The notes under the pieces: generated by a model
Seen by the model: the letters and a program-made list of their open reading frames with translations, nothing else
The model's database searches: none
What the model was told of the DNA's origin: nothing
Position numbers and translations under genes: made by a program
Shown: positions 27,735-35,828 of the stretch, one piece after another
Numbering within the stretch: position 1 is the first letter of the stretch
How the letters are laid out: the number at the start of each line of letters is the position of its first letter
Assembly: GCF_001424125.1 (NCBI RefSeq)
Contig: NZ_LMQI01000002.1
Span: forward strand, 310,001-374,000
Length of the DNA stretch: 64,000 nucleotides
Origin: Cellulomonas sp. Leaf395
GTDB taxonomy: Bacteria > Actinomycetota > Actinomycetes > Actinomycetales > Cellulomonadaceae
Direction of reading: 5' to 3'

Positions 27735-28052
27735 TCAGAGGTACAGGCCGGTTCCCTCGCCCGCGCCGCGCGGCTCGGCGACGGCGTGCACGTCCTTCTC
27801 CCGCAGCAGAACGTACGTCGCCCCGGCGAGCTCGACCTCGGCGCGGTCCTCCGGGTCGAACAGCACGCGGTCACCCACCTCGACCTGTCGGACGTGCTGA
27901 CCGGCGGCCACGACAGCGCCCCAGGTGAGCCGCTTGCCGACGGCGGCCGTGGCGGGGATGACGATGCCCGCGGACGAACGTCGCTCCCCCGCCTCGCCGT
28001 CGAGCGAGACGAGCAGACGGTCGTTCAGCATGCGGATCGGGAGGTCGCTCAC
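27735..28052 (-). CDS. GroES-like co-chaperonin family protein
   Basis: A 105-aa GroES-fold protein: IRMLNDRLLVSL at the start, a shortened mobile loop (EAGERRSSAGIVIPATA), WGAVVAAGQHVRQVEVGDRVLFDP, and the end AGATYVLLREKDVHAVAE. It is more divergent than the canonical groES and has no groEL partner beside it, so it is probably a paralogue with an unknown client. It starts with GTG exactly 7 nt from a minus-strand TACGGT hexamer (leaderless), divergent from bcp. Confidence 0.82.
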   Translation of the reverse strand: MSDLPIRMLNDRLLVSLDGEAGERRSSAGIVIPATAAVGKRLTWGAVVAAGQHVRQVEVGDRVLFDPEDRAEVELAGATYVLLREKDVHAVAEPRGAGEGTGLYL

Positions 28053-28059
28053 GCGTCCG

Positions 28060-28082
28060 ACCGTACCCGTGCGACATAGGCT
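28060..28082. promoter_or_regulatory. divergent promoters of the GroES-like gene and bcp
   Basis: Minus strand: TACGGT (28060-28065) 7 nt before the GTG of the GroES-like gene. Plus strand: TAGGCT (28077-28082), predicting a ~29-nt bcp leader that carries an AGGAG site. The two -10 elements are only 11 bp apart, so initiation at one may hinder the other. Confidence 0.5.
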
Positions 28083-28117
28083 GACCGCATCCCGAACGCC
28101 TCGTCCCAGGAGATCAC

Positions 28118-28585
28118 GTGCCCCGTCTCGCCGTCGGCGATCCCGCCCCCGACTTCACGCTCCCGACCGCCGACGGCAGCACCGTCACGCTGTCCGACCT
28201 GCGCGGCCGTCGGGTGATCGTGTACTTCTACCCGGCCGCGATGACCCCCGGCTGCACCACGCAGGCCTGCGACTTCCGCGACTCGCTCGCGTCGCTGCAG
28301 GGTGCCGGGTTCGCCGTCGTGGGCGTCTCCCCGGACACCGTCGACAAGCTCGCCGCGTTCGTCGAGCAGGAGCACCTGACGTTCCCGCTGGGCTCCGACC
28401 CGGAGCACGCGGTGCTCGAGGCGTGGGGCGCCTGGGGCGAGAAGCTCAACTACGGCAAGACCGTGACCGGGGTGATCCGCTCGACGGTCGTCGTCGACGC
28501 CGAGGGTCGCGTCGAGCTCGCGCAGTACAACGTCAAGGCCACCGGGCACGTCGCGAAGCTGCGTCGGGACCTCAAGGTGGCGTGA
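28118..28585 (+). CDS. bcp: thioredoxin-dependent thiol peroxidase (BCP-type peroxiredoxin)
   Basis: A 155-aa atypical two-cysteine peroxiredoxin reducing peroxides with thioredoxin as donor. The peroxidatic cysteine is C46 and the resolving cysteine C51 in [19 protein letters not shown]. Other family blocks are [23 protein letters not shown] and [10 protein letters not shown]. Full length. It starts with GTG after an AGGAGAT site. Thioredoxin is encoded 150 bp beyond the tRNA-Leu that follows, so enzyme and likely reductant are near neighbours. Confidence 0.94.
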   Translation: MPRLAVGDPAPDFTLPTADGSTVTLSDLRGRRVIVYFYPAAMTPGCTTQACDFRDSLASLQGAGFAVVGVSPDTVDKLAAFVEQEHLTFPLGSDPEHAVLEAWGAWGEKLNYGKTVTGVIRSTVVVDAEGRVELAQYNVKATGHVAKLRRDLKVA

Positions 28586-28607
28586 GCCTGTGGGAAACTT
28601 CCGCTGC

Positions 28608-28690
28608 GCGGGAGTGGTGAAACGGCAGCCACGCCAGGTTTAGGTCCTGGTGCTCGAAAGGGCGTGCGGGTTCAAATCCCGTCTCCCGCA
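28608..28690 (+). tRNA. tRNA-Leu (anticodon TAG)
   Basis: An 83-nt class II tRNA: acceptor arms GCGGGAG / CTCCCGC with discriminator A, anticodon stem CCAGG / CCTGG with loop TTTAGGT (TAG), a long variable arm, and T arm with GGTTCAAAT. Lies 22 bp after bcp. Confidence 0.95.
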
Positions 28691-28699
28691 CGCGCAGTA

Positions 28700-28727
28700 G
28701 GACCGGCCCCGAATCGGGGGCCGGTCC
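28700..28727. terminator. bidirectional terminator between tRNA-Leu and thioredoxin
   Basis: Perfect 11-bp stem GGACCGGCCCC / GGGGCCGGTCC, 6-nt loop, then TTC. It serves tRNA-Leu (plus) and trxA (minus), whose stop lies 9 bp away. Confidence 0.85.
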
Positions 28728-28735
28728 TTCGAGCG

Positions 28736-29104
28736 TCAGGCCTGCGTCGCGGCCGCGGCGATCTTCTCGCGGACCTCGTCCATGTCGAGCGCCTTGACGG
28801 CCTCGACCACCTGCTCCAGCGCGGGCGCGGGCAGCGCGCCGGCCTGGTTGAACACCAGGATCCCGTCGCGGAACGCCATCAGGGTCGGGATCGAGAAGAT
28901 CTGCAGCTCGGCGGCCAGCTCCTGCTCGGCCTCGGTGTCGACCTTCGCGTGCACGACGTCCGGGTGGTTCTCCGAGGAGTCCTCGAAGACCGGTCCGAAG
29001 CGCTTGCACGGGCCGCACCACTCCGCCCAGAAGTCGACAAGGACGATCTCGTTGTCCTTGATGGTCTGGCCGATCGTGCTGCCGGTCAGCTCAGTCGTCG
29101 CCAT
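28736..29104 (-). CDS. trxA: thioredoxin
   Basis: A 122-aa thioredoxin, a cytosolic dithiol reductant. Active site WCGPCKRF near residue 30, with DFWAEWCGPC ahead of it and the cis-proline block FSIPTLMAFRDG near residue 77. The ~12-residue C-terminal extension after the fold is modest. The ATG at 29104 has GGAGG 5 nt upstream, favoured over an in-frame start at 29182. It likely supplies the nearby peroxiredoxin. A possible oxidative-stress promoter element lies upstream. Confidence 0.95.
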   Translation of the reverse strand: MATTELTGSTIGQTIKDNEIVLVDFWAEWCGPCKRFGPVFEDSSENHPDVVHAKVDTEAEQELAAELQIFSIPTLMAFRDGILVFNQAGALPAPALEQVVEAVKALDMDEVREKIAAAATQA

Positions 29105-29158
29105 GAGTTCCTCCAGTGCTCGGTTACCGCCAGATAGAGCGCGCAGCCACCGACGACT

Positions 29159-29164
29159 ATTCCC
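29159..29164 (-). promoter_or_regulatory. possible SigR-type -35 element upstream of trxA
   Basis: Minus-strand GGGAAT about 55 nt before the trxA start. SigR promoters of thioredoxin genes in actinobacteria have GGGAAT followed by 18-19 nt and GTT. Here GCT occupies the second position, so the match is only partial. Confidence 0.25.
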
Positions 29165-29249
29165 GAGGGTGTCGCGACGCACACCTCAGCGCGGGCTGAT
29201 CCGCGCGGCGCGCCGGACGTCGGCACCGGCGGGACGGTAGACATGGTCA

Positions 29250-29804
29250 GTGACTGCTTCCGCCGAGTTCCCTCGCGGCCCGCAGCGTCCCGCCGGCTGG
29301 TTGAGTGCCGACGAGATCGCGACCGCCCGCACCCAGCTGCCCATCCTCTACGTGGACGCCATCCCGGTGCGGGTGGACGACTCGGGCGACGTCGTGCAGG
29401 TCGGCCTGCTGCTGCGCGTCACGCAGGAGGGGGTCATGTCCCGCGCGCTGGTCAGCGGCCGCGTGATGTATCACGAGCGGGTGCGCGACGCCCTGCTGCG
29501 GCACATCGAGAAGGACCTCGGGCCGGTCGCCCTGCCGCAGATCCCCGCGTCGCCGCAGCCGTTCACGGTCGCGGAGTACTTCCCCACGCCCGGCGTCACG
29601 CCGTACCACGACCCCCGGCAGCACGCGGTGTCGCTCGCGTACGTGGTGCCGGTCCTGGGTGACTGCCGGCCGCAGCAGGACGCGATCGACCTCGCGTGGA
29701 TGACGCCGGAGGAGGCGTGCGCGCAGCAGATCCAGTTCGAGATGAACGGCGGCCAGGGCCTCCTGCTGCGGCAGGCGATGGGACACGTCGGCCGGCTGCC
29801 GTGA
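29250..29804 (+). CDS. NUDIX hydrolase, DUF4916 family
   Basis: A 184-aa protein related to actinobacterial DUF4916 NUDIX-fold proteins. Visible: PILYVDAIPVRVDDSGDVVQVGLLLR, then RVRDALLRHIEKDLGPVALPQIP and AEYFPTPG with YHDPRQHAVSLAYVVPV. The canonical NUDIX box (GX5EX7REUXEEXGU) is not intact, so pyrophosphohydrolase activity is doubtful. The start is GTG at 29250 without a clear ribosome-binding site. Convergent with the ABC-F gene, 12 bp apart. Confidence 0.72.
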   Translation: MTASAEFPRGPQRPAGWLSADEIATARTQLPILYVDAIPVRVDDSGDVVQVGLLLRVTQEGVMSRALVSGRVMYHERVRDALLRHIEKDLGPVALPQIPASPQPFTVAEYFPTPGVTPYHDPRQHAVSLAYVVPVLGDCRPQQDAIDLAWMTPEEACAQQIQFEMNGGQGLLLRQAMGHVGRLP

Positions 29805-29816
29805 CGGACGGGCCGC

Positions 29817-31487
29817 TCAGAGAGTGAGCTCGGGCCAGTCCGCCAGGTCCGCACGCATCCGGCGGTCGTGGGTCGCGACGACGACGGCGGCGGACGTCGC
29901 CCGCAACGCGGCCGTGAGCTCGTCGACCAGCCCGACGGACAGGTGGTTGGTCGGCTCGTCGAGGATCAGCACGTGCGGCGCCGCGAGCAGCGCGCACGCC
30001 AGGTCGAATCGTCGGCGCTGACCGACGGACAGCTCGCGCAGCGGTCGGTCGAGGTCGTCCTCGGTCAGCAGCCCGAGGGCCGCGATCGGGACCAGCTGGT
30101 CCGGGTCCAGCAGCTCGGCCTCCAGCAGCGTCAGGGCGTGCCTGGCATACGCGTCGAAGCCGGAGAGCTGCTCGGCCGCCCCCGCGGCACGCGGGTGGGC
30201 GATGACGGCGGCGGCGTGCTCCGTCGGCCCCTCCTGCGCGAGCACCCCGAGGCGGACCCCCGGCGCGATGGTCCGGACACCTCGGTCGAGCGTGACGGAC
30301 CCGGCCAGCGCCGCGAGCAGCGTGGACTTGCCCGAGCCGTTCGGACCCGTGACGAGGAGTCGCCCGCACGCCGGCACCTCGATCCGCACACCTGCCAGGT
30401 CGAGCCGGTCCTGCACCAGCGGAGCGCGCAGGTCCAGCAGCGGAGCCTGCTGCGGTTCGGGCGGCAGCGACGGCAGGTCGGGGAACGTGAGGACCAGCGG
30501 CGGGGTGGGCACCTCCACCGCCTCGGCGTCGAGCTTCTGGATCAGCCGGTCGGCAGCCTTCACGTGCCCGCGCGCCCGGGTGGCCCGGCGGTGCGTCTGC
30601 GACCCCTTCGGAGGGCGCCACTCGTCGGAGAGGTTCTCGTACGTCGAGTCGAGCCGCTCCGCCAGCTCCAGCGCGCGCTTGCGCTCCGCCCGGTACCGCG
30701 CCTGCCACCGGCGGATCATCTGGCTCTTGAGGAAGCGGTAGTCGGAGTACCGCGTCGCGCCGTAGAGCGCGGGTCGGCCGTCCATCGCGGGGTCGAGGTC
30801 GAGGATCGCGGTCATCACGTCGTCGAGCAGGCGACGGTCGTGCGTGACGATGACGACGGCGCCCGGCCACTCGCGCAGGCGGGCGGTCAGGTAGTCGATG
30901 CCGGCTGCGTCGAGGTGGTTGGTCGGCTCGTCCAGGAGCAGCAGGTCCGCGCGCTCCCCGATCCGGCACGCCAGGCGCACCCGGTACCGCTCGCCGACGC
31001 TCAGCTCGTCGAGCCGGCGGTCCGGGTCCCGCGGCGCTCCGAACCGGGTGAGCGCCTCGTCGACCCGCCGGTCCGCGTCCCACGCGGCCAGGTGCTCGTA
31101 GCGGGCCACGGCGGCGGTCAGGCGTGCGAGGTCTCCGGTCTCGTGGTCGAAGCCCGCGATCGCCGCCTCGAGCTCGACGGCGGCCGCACGGATCCCGCCG
31201 AGCGCCTCGGCGACGAACGTGCCGACGGTCGCACCGCCGGGTGCATCGAGCTCCTGCTCGACCGACGCCAGTGTCCCGCGACGGCGCACAGTGCCGGTCT
31301 GAGGCGCCAGCTCGCCCGCGAGAACCCGCAGCAGCGTCGTCTTGCCGGCGCCGTTCTCGCCGACGACACCCACCCGGTCACCCTCGCTGACGACGAGGTC
31401 GACCCGGTCCAGCACGGGGTGCCCCGGGTAGCCGTAGGTCACCGCGTCGGCGACGAGCTGCACGTCGCCCGAGGGACTCTCAGTCAC
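29817..31487 (-). CDS. ABC-F family ATPase, possible ribosome protection or translation factor
   Basis: A 556-aa soluble protein with two ABC domains and no membrane segment. Domain 1: GENGAGKTT, signature LSVGERYRVRLAC, LLLDEPTNHLDAAG. Domain 2: GPNGSGKST, LSVGQRRRFDLAC, LILDEPTNHLS. A helical linker (~residues 255-325, rich in Arg) separates them. The LSVGE/LSVGQ signatures and divergent linker resemble actinobacterial antibiotic-resistance-type ABC-F proteins more than EttA. The GTG start lies 6 bp after rdgB stops, so it is probably the last gene of the rph-rdgB transcript. Antibiotic protection is only a possibility. Confidence 0.8.
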   Translation of the reverse strand: MTESPSGDVQLVADAVTYGYPGHPVLDRVDLVVSEGDRVGVVGENGAGKTTLLRVLAGELAPQTGTVRRRGTLASVEQELDAPGGATVGTFVAEALGGIRAAAVELEAAIAGFDHETGDLARLTAAVARYEHLAAWDADRRVDEALTRFGAPRDPDRRLDELSVGERYRVRLACRIGERADLLLLDEPTNHLDAAGIDYLTARLREWPGAVVIVTHDRRLLDDVMTAILDLDPAMDGRPALYGATRYSDYRFLKSQMIRRWQARYRAERKRALELAERLDSTYENLSDEWRPPKGSQTHRRATRARGHVKAADRLIQKLDAEAVEVPTPPLVLTFPDLPSLPPEPQQAPLLDLRAPLVQDRLDLAGVRIEVPACGRLLVTGPNGSGKSTLLAALAGSVTLDRGVRTIAPGVRLGVLAQEGPTEHAAAVIAHPRAAGAAEQLSGFDAYARHALTLLEAELLDPDQLVPIAALGLLTEDDLDRPLRELSVGQRRRFDLACALLAAPHVLILDEPTNHLSVGLVDELTAALRATSAAVVVATHDRRMRADLADWPELTL

Positions 31488-31493
31488 GACAGG

Positions 31494-32108
31494 TCATCCG
31501 CCGAGCACCCGCACCAGCGTCGGGACCAGTGCGCGGAACGCCGTGCCGCGGTGGCTGATCGCGTTCTTCTCCTGCGGGGTCAGCTCCGCGCACGAACGTG
31601 TCTCGCCGGTGGGCACGAGGATCGGGTCGTAGCCGAAGCCGCCGGCCCCGCGCGGCTCGGTGGCGAGCACGCCTTCGAGCGTCCCGGTCTCGACGTGCTC
31701 GAAGCCGTCCGGTGTGACCAGGGCGGCGGCGCACACGAAGCGGGCGGTGCGGTGCGGCTCGGCGATCTCGGCCAGCTGCGCCAGCAGGAGCGCGAGGTTG
31801 GCGGCGTCGTCGCCGTGCCTGCCGGCCCAGCGCGCGGAGAAGATGCCGGGTGCTCCGCCGAGGACGTCGACGCTGAGCCCGGAGTCGTCCGCGACGGCCG
31901 GCAGCCCCGTGAATGCGGCGAGGGCGCGCGCCTTGATCAGCGCGTTCTCGACGAACGTGACACCGTCTTCGACCGGCTCGGGAGCGCCGACGTCCCGGGC
32001 GCCTACGACCGATGCCGGGTCCAGCCCGGGCAGCACCGGCGTGAGGATCGCCCGCAGCTCGCCGACCTTGTGGGCGTTGTGCGTCGCAAGAACCAGACGC
32101 GCGCTCAC
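31494..32108 (-). CDS. rdgB: RdgB/HAM1 non-canonical purine NTP pyrophosphatase
   Basis: A 204-aa house-cleaning enzyme hydrolysing XTP, ITP and dITP to monophosphates. Family blocks in order: [74 protein letters not shown], and [14 protein letters not shown]. The GTG at 32108 overlaps the rph stop as GTGA, giving translational coupling. The gene order rph-rdgB is standard in actinobacteria. Confidence 0.95.
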   Translation of the reverse strand: MSARLVLATHNAHKVGELRAILTPVLPGLDPASVVGARDVGAPEPVEDGVTFVENALIKARALAAFTGLPAVADDSGLSVDVLGGAPGIFSARWAGRHGDDAANLALLLAQLAEIAEPHRTARFVCAAALVTPDGFEHVETGTLEGVLATEPRGAGGFGYDPILVPTGETRSCAELTPQEKNAISHRGTAFRALVPTLVRVLGG

Positions 32109-32911
32109 AGAGCCAGCCGGGTGGCCGAGCCGTCCCCGGGTGCCGACGCCAGCGCGGCGACCTGCAGAGCTGTCAGCTGCGCGGTGCCGGCCACGGCCAG
32201 GTCGAGCAGGGCATCGAGCTCGGCGCGGTCGAACGGGGCGTGCTCGGCGGTGCCCTGCACCTCGACGAACGTGCCCGACCCGGTGACCACGACGTTCATG
32301 TCCGTCTCCGCACGCACGTCCTCGACGTACGGCAGGTCGAGCACGGGCAGGCCGTCGACGATGCCGACGCTCACGGCGGCGACCGAGTCGCGCAGGACCA
32401 CCTTGTTCGCGGGGACGTGCTTGTTCTCGACCGCCCACGCGACCGCGTCGGCCAGCGCGACGTACGCGCCCGTGATCGACGCCGTCCGCGTGCCACCGTC
32501 GGCCTGCAGGACGTCGCAGTCGAGCACGATCGTGTTCTCCCCCAGCGCGGACACGTCGATGATCGCGCGCAGCGACCGGCCGATCAGCCGCGAGATCTCG
32601 TGCGTGCGGCCGCCGACGCGGCCCTTGACCGACTCGCGGTCGGAGCGGCTGGACGTGGCGCGCGGGAGCATCGAGTACTCGGCGGTGACCCACCCCTCGC
32701 CGGAGCCCTTCTTCCAGCGCGGCACGCCGGGGGTGAAGGACGCCACGCAGAGCACCTTGGTGCCGCCGAACTCGACGAGGACGCTGCCCTCCCCGGCCTC
32801 CAGGAAGCCGCGGGTCAGGGTCACGGGACGCAGCTGGTCGGGCGCGCGGCCGTCGGCGCGGACGCGCGACGAGCTCCCGGTCGCGGACGAGGTGGTGGCA
32901 GCAGAAGTCAT
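32105..32911 (-). CDS. rph: ribonuclease PH
   Basis: RNase PH (268 aa) is a phosphorolytic 3'-5' exonuclease trimming tRNA 3' ends and rRNA. Core begins [20 protein letters not shown]; conserved [55 protein letters not shown] and [19 protein letters not shown] follow. The N-terminal ~15 residues are Ser/Thr/Ala-rich. The ATG at 32911 is fixed by a minus-strand TAGGCT 7 nt upstream. It has its own promoter, separated from the MBL gene by tandem hairpins. Confidence 0.96.
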   Translation of the reverse strand: MTSAATTSSATGSSSRVRADGRAPDQLRPVTLTRGFLEAGEGSVLVEFGGTKVLCVASFTPGVPRWKKGSGEGWVTAEYSMLPRATSSRSDRESVKGRVGGRTHEISRLIGRSLRAIIDVSALGENTIVLDCDVLQADGGTRTASITGAYVALADAVAWAVENKHVPANKVVLRDSVAAVSVGIVDGLPVLDLPYVEDVRAETDMNVVVTGSGTFVEVQGTAEHAPFDRAELDALLDLAVAGTAQLTALQVAALASAPGDGSATRLAL

Positions 32912-32918
32912 GCGTACG

Positions 32919-32924
32919 AGCCTA
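32919..32924 (-). promoter_or_regulatory. -10 hexamer of rph-rdgB
   Basis: Minus-strand TAGGCT, 7 nt from the rph ATG; leaderless arrangement. Confidence 0.6.
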
Positions 32925-32956
32925 ACCGGGCGCTCGGACACACCCGGACGCCCCGC

Positions 32957-33064
32957 GACGTCCGCACTCCGTCGGGTTGGAGCCCTACGGAGCGCGGACG
33001 TCACCAGGTCGACAGGTGCAACGTCCGCACTCAGGCCGGTCGGAGGCCGCTCGAGTGTGGACGT
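32957..33064. repeat. two tandem hairpins sharing an ACGTCCGCACTC arm
   Basis: Hairpin 1 (32957-33002): GACGTCCGC-A-CTCCGT pairs with ACGGAG-C-GCGGACGTC. Hairpin 2 (33021-33064): ACGTCCGCACTC pairs over 12 bp with GAGTGTGGACGT, one G-U wobble. They lie just downstream of the MBL gene and upstream of the rph promoter, so they may terminate the murI-MBL transcript. A related hairpin occurs at 39954-39986. Confidence 0.75.
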
Positions 33065-33069
33065 GGCGA

Positions 33070-33858
33070 CTACAGGACGTGGACCCCGCCCGGGTGGGCC
33101 ATGTCGATCGGCCCGTCGTACACCGCGGCTGCCTCCGCGAGCGTCACCGCCGGGTCGTTCCAGGCGGGGATGTGGGTGAGCACCAGCCGGCCGGCTCCGC
33201 CGCGCGCGGCGGCCTCGCCGGCCCGGCGGCCGGTGAGGTGCACACCGCGCGTGGCGTCGTCGCGCCCCTCGAGGAACGCCGCCTCGGAGAGCAGGAGATC
33301 GACGCCTGCCGCCAGGGTGTCGAGGCCCGGGCACGCATCCGTGTCCCCCGTGTAGGCCAGGGTCACGGTGTGCGACGGGTCCGCGTCGCTGGGCCCGGAC
33401 ACCCGGATCCCGAACGCGGGGACGGGATGGTCGACGGCCACGGGCACGAGCACGAGCGGGCCGACGGTCACCGGCGAGCCCTCCTGCCACTCGACGACGT
33501 CGAACTGACCGTCGGTGCTGGTCGCCGGGTCCTTGCCGGCCATCTGCGCGAGCCGCTCGGCCGTCCCGACCGGACCGTGCACCACCACCGGCTCGCACGG
33601 GCCGGACGGGCGGTACCGCCGCAGGACGTTGAGCACCACGAGGTCGGCCACGTGGTCCGCGTGCAGGTGGGACAGCCCGATCGCGTCGAGCGCGGTGGGG
33701 TCGCCGAACCGCTGCAGAGGGCTCAGGGCTCCGTTGCCGAGGTCGAGCAGCACGGTCCACGTGCGCCCGTCGGCGTCGTCGGCCTGCACCAGGTAGCCCG
33801 ACGCCGCCGAGTCGGGACTCGGGAACGAGCCCGCGCACCCCAGGACGGTGAGCCTCAC
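33070..33858 (-). CDS. MBL-fold hydrolase, Rv1339-like cyclic nucleotide phosphodiesterase
   Basis: A 262-aa metallo-beta-lactamase-fold protein, cytosolic. Starts [24 protein letters not shown]; the metal-binding HxHxDH motif is in [16 protein letters not shown] near residue 67; later ligands are in [14 protein letters not shown] and [13 protein letters not shown]. The Mycobacterium tuberculosis orthologue by gene order and sequence type, Rv1339, is an atypical class II cAMP phosphodiesterase; that activity is inferred here. The GTG start overlaps the murI stop by 4 bp. Confidence 0.88.
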   Translation of the reverse strand: MRLTVLGCAGSFPSPDSAASGYLVQADDADGRTWTVLLDLGNGALSPLQRFGDPTALDAIGLSHLHADHVADLVVLNVLRRYRPSGPCEPVVVHGPVGTAERLAQMAGKDPATSTDGQFDVVEWQEGSPVTVGPLVLVPVAVDHPVPAFGIRVSGPSDADPSHTVTLAYTGDTDACPGLDTLAAGVDLLLSEAAFLEGRDDATRGVHLTGRRAGEAAARGGAGRLVLTHIPAWNDPAVTLAEAAAVYDGPIDMAHPGGVHVL

Positions 33859-34670
33859 CGCAGGGCCGCGCTGGGCTCGACGACCTCGACCTCGGGGCCG
33901 AGGAATCGGCGGGCGAGGATGCGGAACTGGTCCGGGTCGCCCGTGGCCAGGAAGCGGTGCGTGGGCGGTCCCGCCGCCGGGTCACGCTCCAGGTCGTGCG
34001 CGACGAGCGTCCGGTAGACGTCCTTGGCGGTCTCCTCGGCGCTCGACACGAGGGTGACCTCCTCCCCCATGACGTACGAGATCGCGCCGGTGAGCAGCGG
34101 GTAGTGGGTGCACCCGAGCACGAGCGTGTCGATGCCTGCCTCGCGGACCGGGTCCAGGTACTCGTGCGCGACGGCCAGGACCTCGGGACCGGACGTGATC
34201 CCGGCCTCGACCAGCTGCACGAACCGCGGGCAGGCCTGCGTGGTCAGCTCGATGCCGGGGGCGACGGCGAACGCGTCGTCGTAGGACTTGGACTCGACCG
34301 TGGACTTGGTCGCGATCACGCCGATCCGCCCGGTCCGGGTCGCCGCCACCGCGCGCCGGGCGGCGGGCAGGATGACCTCGACCACCGGGATGCCGCGCCG
34401 CAGCGTGTACCGCTCACGGGCGTCGCGCAGCATCGCCGACGACGCCGTGTTGCACGCGATGACCAGCAGCTTCACGCCCGCGTCGACCAGGTCGTCCATG
34501 ACTTCCAGGGCGTGGGCGCGCACGGCCGCGAGCGGCTTGGAGCCGTACGGCGTGTTGAGGGTGTCCCCGATGTAGAGGGTGGACTCCTGGGGCAGCTGGT
34601 CGAGGATCGACCGGGCCACGGTGAGCCCGCCGACGCCGGAGTCGAAGATGCCGAGAGGGGCGTCGTTCAC
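33855..34670 (-). CDS. murI: glutamate racemase
   Basis: MurI (271 aa) makes D-glutamate for peptidoglycan. The catalytic cysteines are in [12 protein letters not shown] (about residue 75) and [13 protein letters not shown] (about residue 186). [17 protein letters not shown] opens the protein and [12 protein letters not shown] follows. The GTG start lies 7 nt after a minus-strand TAGGCT hexamer. It heads a two-gene unit with the MBL phosphodiesterase, coupled by a 4-bp overlap. Confidence 0.95.
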   Translation of the reverse strand: MNDAPLGIFDSGVGGLTVARSILDQLPQESTLYIGDTLNTPYGSKPLAAVRAHALEVMDDLVDAGVKLLVIACNTASSAMLRDARERYTLRRGIPVVEVILPAARRAVAATRTGRIGVIATKSTVESKSYDDAFAVAPGIELTTQACPRFVQLVEAGITSGPEVLAVAHEYLDPVREAGIDTLVLGCTHYPLLTGAISYVMGEEVTLVSSAEETAKDVYRTLVAHDLERDPAAGPPTHRFLATGDPDQFRILARRFLGPEVEVVEPSAALR

Positions 34671-34677
34671 GCGGACG

Positions 34678-34683
34678 AGCCTA
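34678..34683 (-). promoter_or_regulatory. -10 hexamer of murI
   Basis: Minus-strand TAGGCT, 7 nt from the murI GTG. It lies in the 25-bp gap after the DUF2017 gene, so murI can be transcribed independently. Confidence 0.6.
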
Positions 34684-34695
34684 ACCGCTGGCGGG

Positions 34696-35358
34696 TCACG
34701 GGCCCGCCGGGCGCCCCGGGGCGCGCAGATCGTGCAGCAGGAGGTCGACGAGCGACTCCTGCAGCCAGCTCAAGGCGCCGTAGACGGCGACCAGGTAGCG
34801 CCGCGCGGCCGGGTCGAGGATTTCGGCAGGCTCCACGGCGTCGTCCGCGACCTCCGCCTGCGGGGAGTCCAGCAGCGCGTCGTACAGGCGCTCGGCCTGC
34901 TCGTCCGTCCGGATCCCGAGGCGCTCGGCGAGCACGAGGCGCAGGTCGGTGATCGCGGCGGCGAGCTCCTGCGCGTCCTGCGGTGCCACGACGAACGCGT
35001 CCGCCCGCCAGCCCTCGGCCGGCGTGGTCAGGGCGTCCCAGAGCTTCGTCAGGCGCGCGATCTTGCCCGCACGCAGGTCGTCCTCGGTGAGCCGGCGGAA
35101 CTCCTCCGCGATCTGCGGGTCGTCGCGGGACGCGTCCGGCAGCAGCCGGCGAACCGCGGGGTCCGACGGCGGCGGGAGCGGCTCGATCCGCATGCGCGGG
35201 TCGCCGTCGCCGACGACCGCCGCCTCGGGGCCCCGCGCCTCCAGGCGCCCGCCGCCGAGCAGCTCCGCGACGTCCGCCACGAGCGCGGCGATGACGTCGC
35301 GCTCGTCGGTGTCCAGGCGGGCGGCGTACATCCCCCGGCGACGCTTGAACGCGCGCAT
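34696..35358 (-). CDS. DUF2017 protein, ClpS-associated
   Basis: A 220-aa cytosolic protein of the actinobacterial DUF2017 family, function unknown. Typical blocks: [77 protein letters not shown], and the end [24 protein letters not shown]. The ATG shares a base with the clpS stop codon (TGATG), so translation is coupled. The constant pairing with clpS across actinobacteria suggests a link with N-end-rule proteolysis; inference only. Confidence 0.9.
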   Translation of the reverse strand: MRAFKRRRGMYAARLDTDERDVIAALVADVAELLGGGRLEARGPEAAVVGDGDPRMRIEPLPPPSDPAVRRLLPDASRDDPQIAEEFRRLTEDDLRAGKIARLTKLWDALTTPAEGWRADAFVVAPQDAQELAAAITDLRLVLAERLGIRTDEQAERLYDALLDSPQAEVADDAVEPAEILDPAARRYLVAVYGALSWLQESLVDLLLHDLRAPGRPAGP

Positions 35359-35651
35359 CACTGACCGCTGCGCTGGAGCGTCGCCCAGAGCCCGAAGCCG
35401 TGCATGGCCTGCACGTCGACCTCCATCGCCTCGAGCGACCCGGTCGACACGACCGCCCGCCCCTGCTCGTGCACCTGCTTCATCAGTCGCTCGGCCTTCG
35501 GCCGCGGGTGGCCGAAGTAGGCCTCGAACACGTAGGTCACGTAGCTCATGAGGTTCACGGGGTCGTTCCAGACGATCGTCACCCACGGGTCGGCGACCGC
35601 GGTCTTCTCCTCCTGCTCGACGCTGGCGTCGGGGAGGGTCTGCACTGGCAC
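35358..35651 (-). CDS. clpS: ATP-dependent Clp protease adaptor ClpS
   Basis: ClpS (97 aa) delivers N-degron substrates to ClpC/ClpA-ClpP. Visible: the substrate/Clp-binding block [25 protein letters not shown] and [31 protein letters not shown]. The flexible N-terminal extension (~25 residues) is acidic, as usual. I place the start at GTG 35651 because TACAGT stands exactly 7 nt upstream; an in-frame GTG at 35660 lies inside that hexamer. Divergent from pncB. Confidence 0.92.
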   Translation of the reverse strand: MPVQTLPDASVEQEEKTAVADPWVTIVWNDPVNLMSYVTYVFEAYFGHPRPKAERLMKQVHEQGRAVVSTGSLEAMEVDVQAMHGFGLWATLQRSGQ

Positions 35652-35658
35652 GTCGTCC

Positions 35659-35664
35659 ACTGTA
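35659..35664 (-). promoter_or_regulatory. -10 hexamer of clpS
   Basis: Minus-strand TACAGT, 7 nt from the GTG at 35651. Confidence 0.5.
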
Positions 35665-35677
35665 AGCGGAGCGCTGA

Positions 35678-35738
35678 CCTGGAGTGCAGCGGAAGGTGGG
35701 GGCGCGCCAGCGCACCCGCCTGGAGCGGAACGGAAGGT
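35678..35738 (+). repeat. imperfect direct repeat between clpS and pncB
   Basis: CCTGGAGTGCAGCGGAAGGT (35678-35697) and CCTGGAGCGGAACGGAAGGT (35719-35738) match at 17 of 20 positions and are 41 bp (about four helical turns) apart in the divergent control region. It may be a paired operator; no regulator is identifiable. Confidence 0.45.
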
Positions 35739-35816
35739 CAGAGCGACCACAAGAACAGTCGCTGATCTGGAGCGCCACACCGCACCGCTCGCCGCGTCCG
35801 GTGGGATCAGCACCCC

Positions 35817-35822
35817 TACGTT
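35817..35822 (+). promoter_or_regulatory. -10 hexamer of pncB
   Basis: TACGTT, 6 nt before the pncB ATG; leaderless arrangement. Confidence 0.55.
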
Positions 35823-35828
35823 GAACCC

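Noticed and set aside
29250..29804. A fully active NUDIX pyrophosphohydrolase
   Set aside because: The canonical NUDIX box cannot be found intact, so only fold-level assignment is kept.
29868..33179. A plus-strand open frame of 1103 codons antisense to ABC-F, rdgB and rph
   Set aside because: No motifs; biased composition; lies opposite three well-supported genes.
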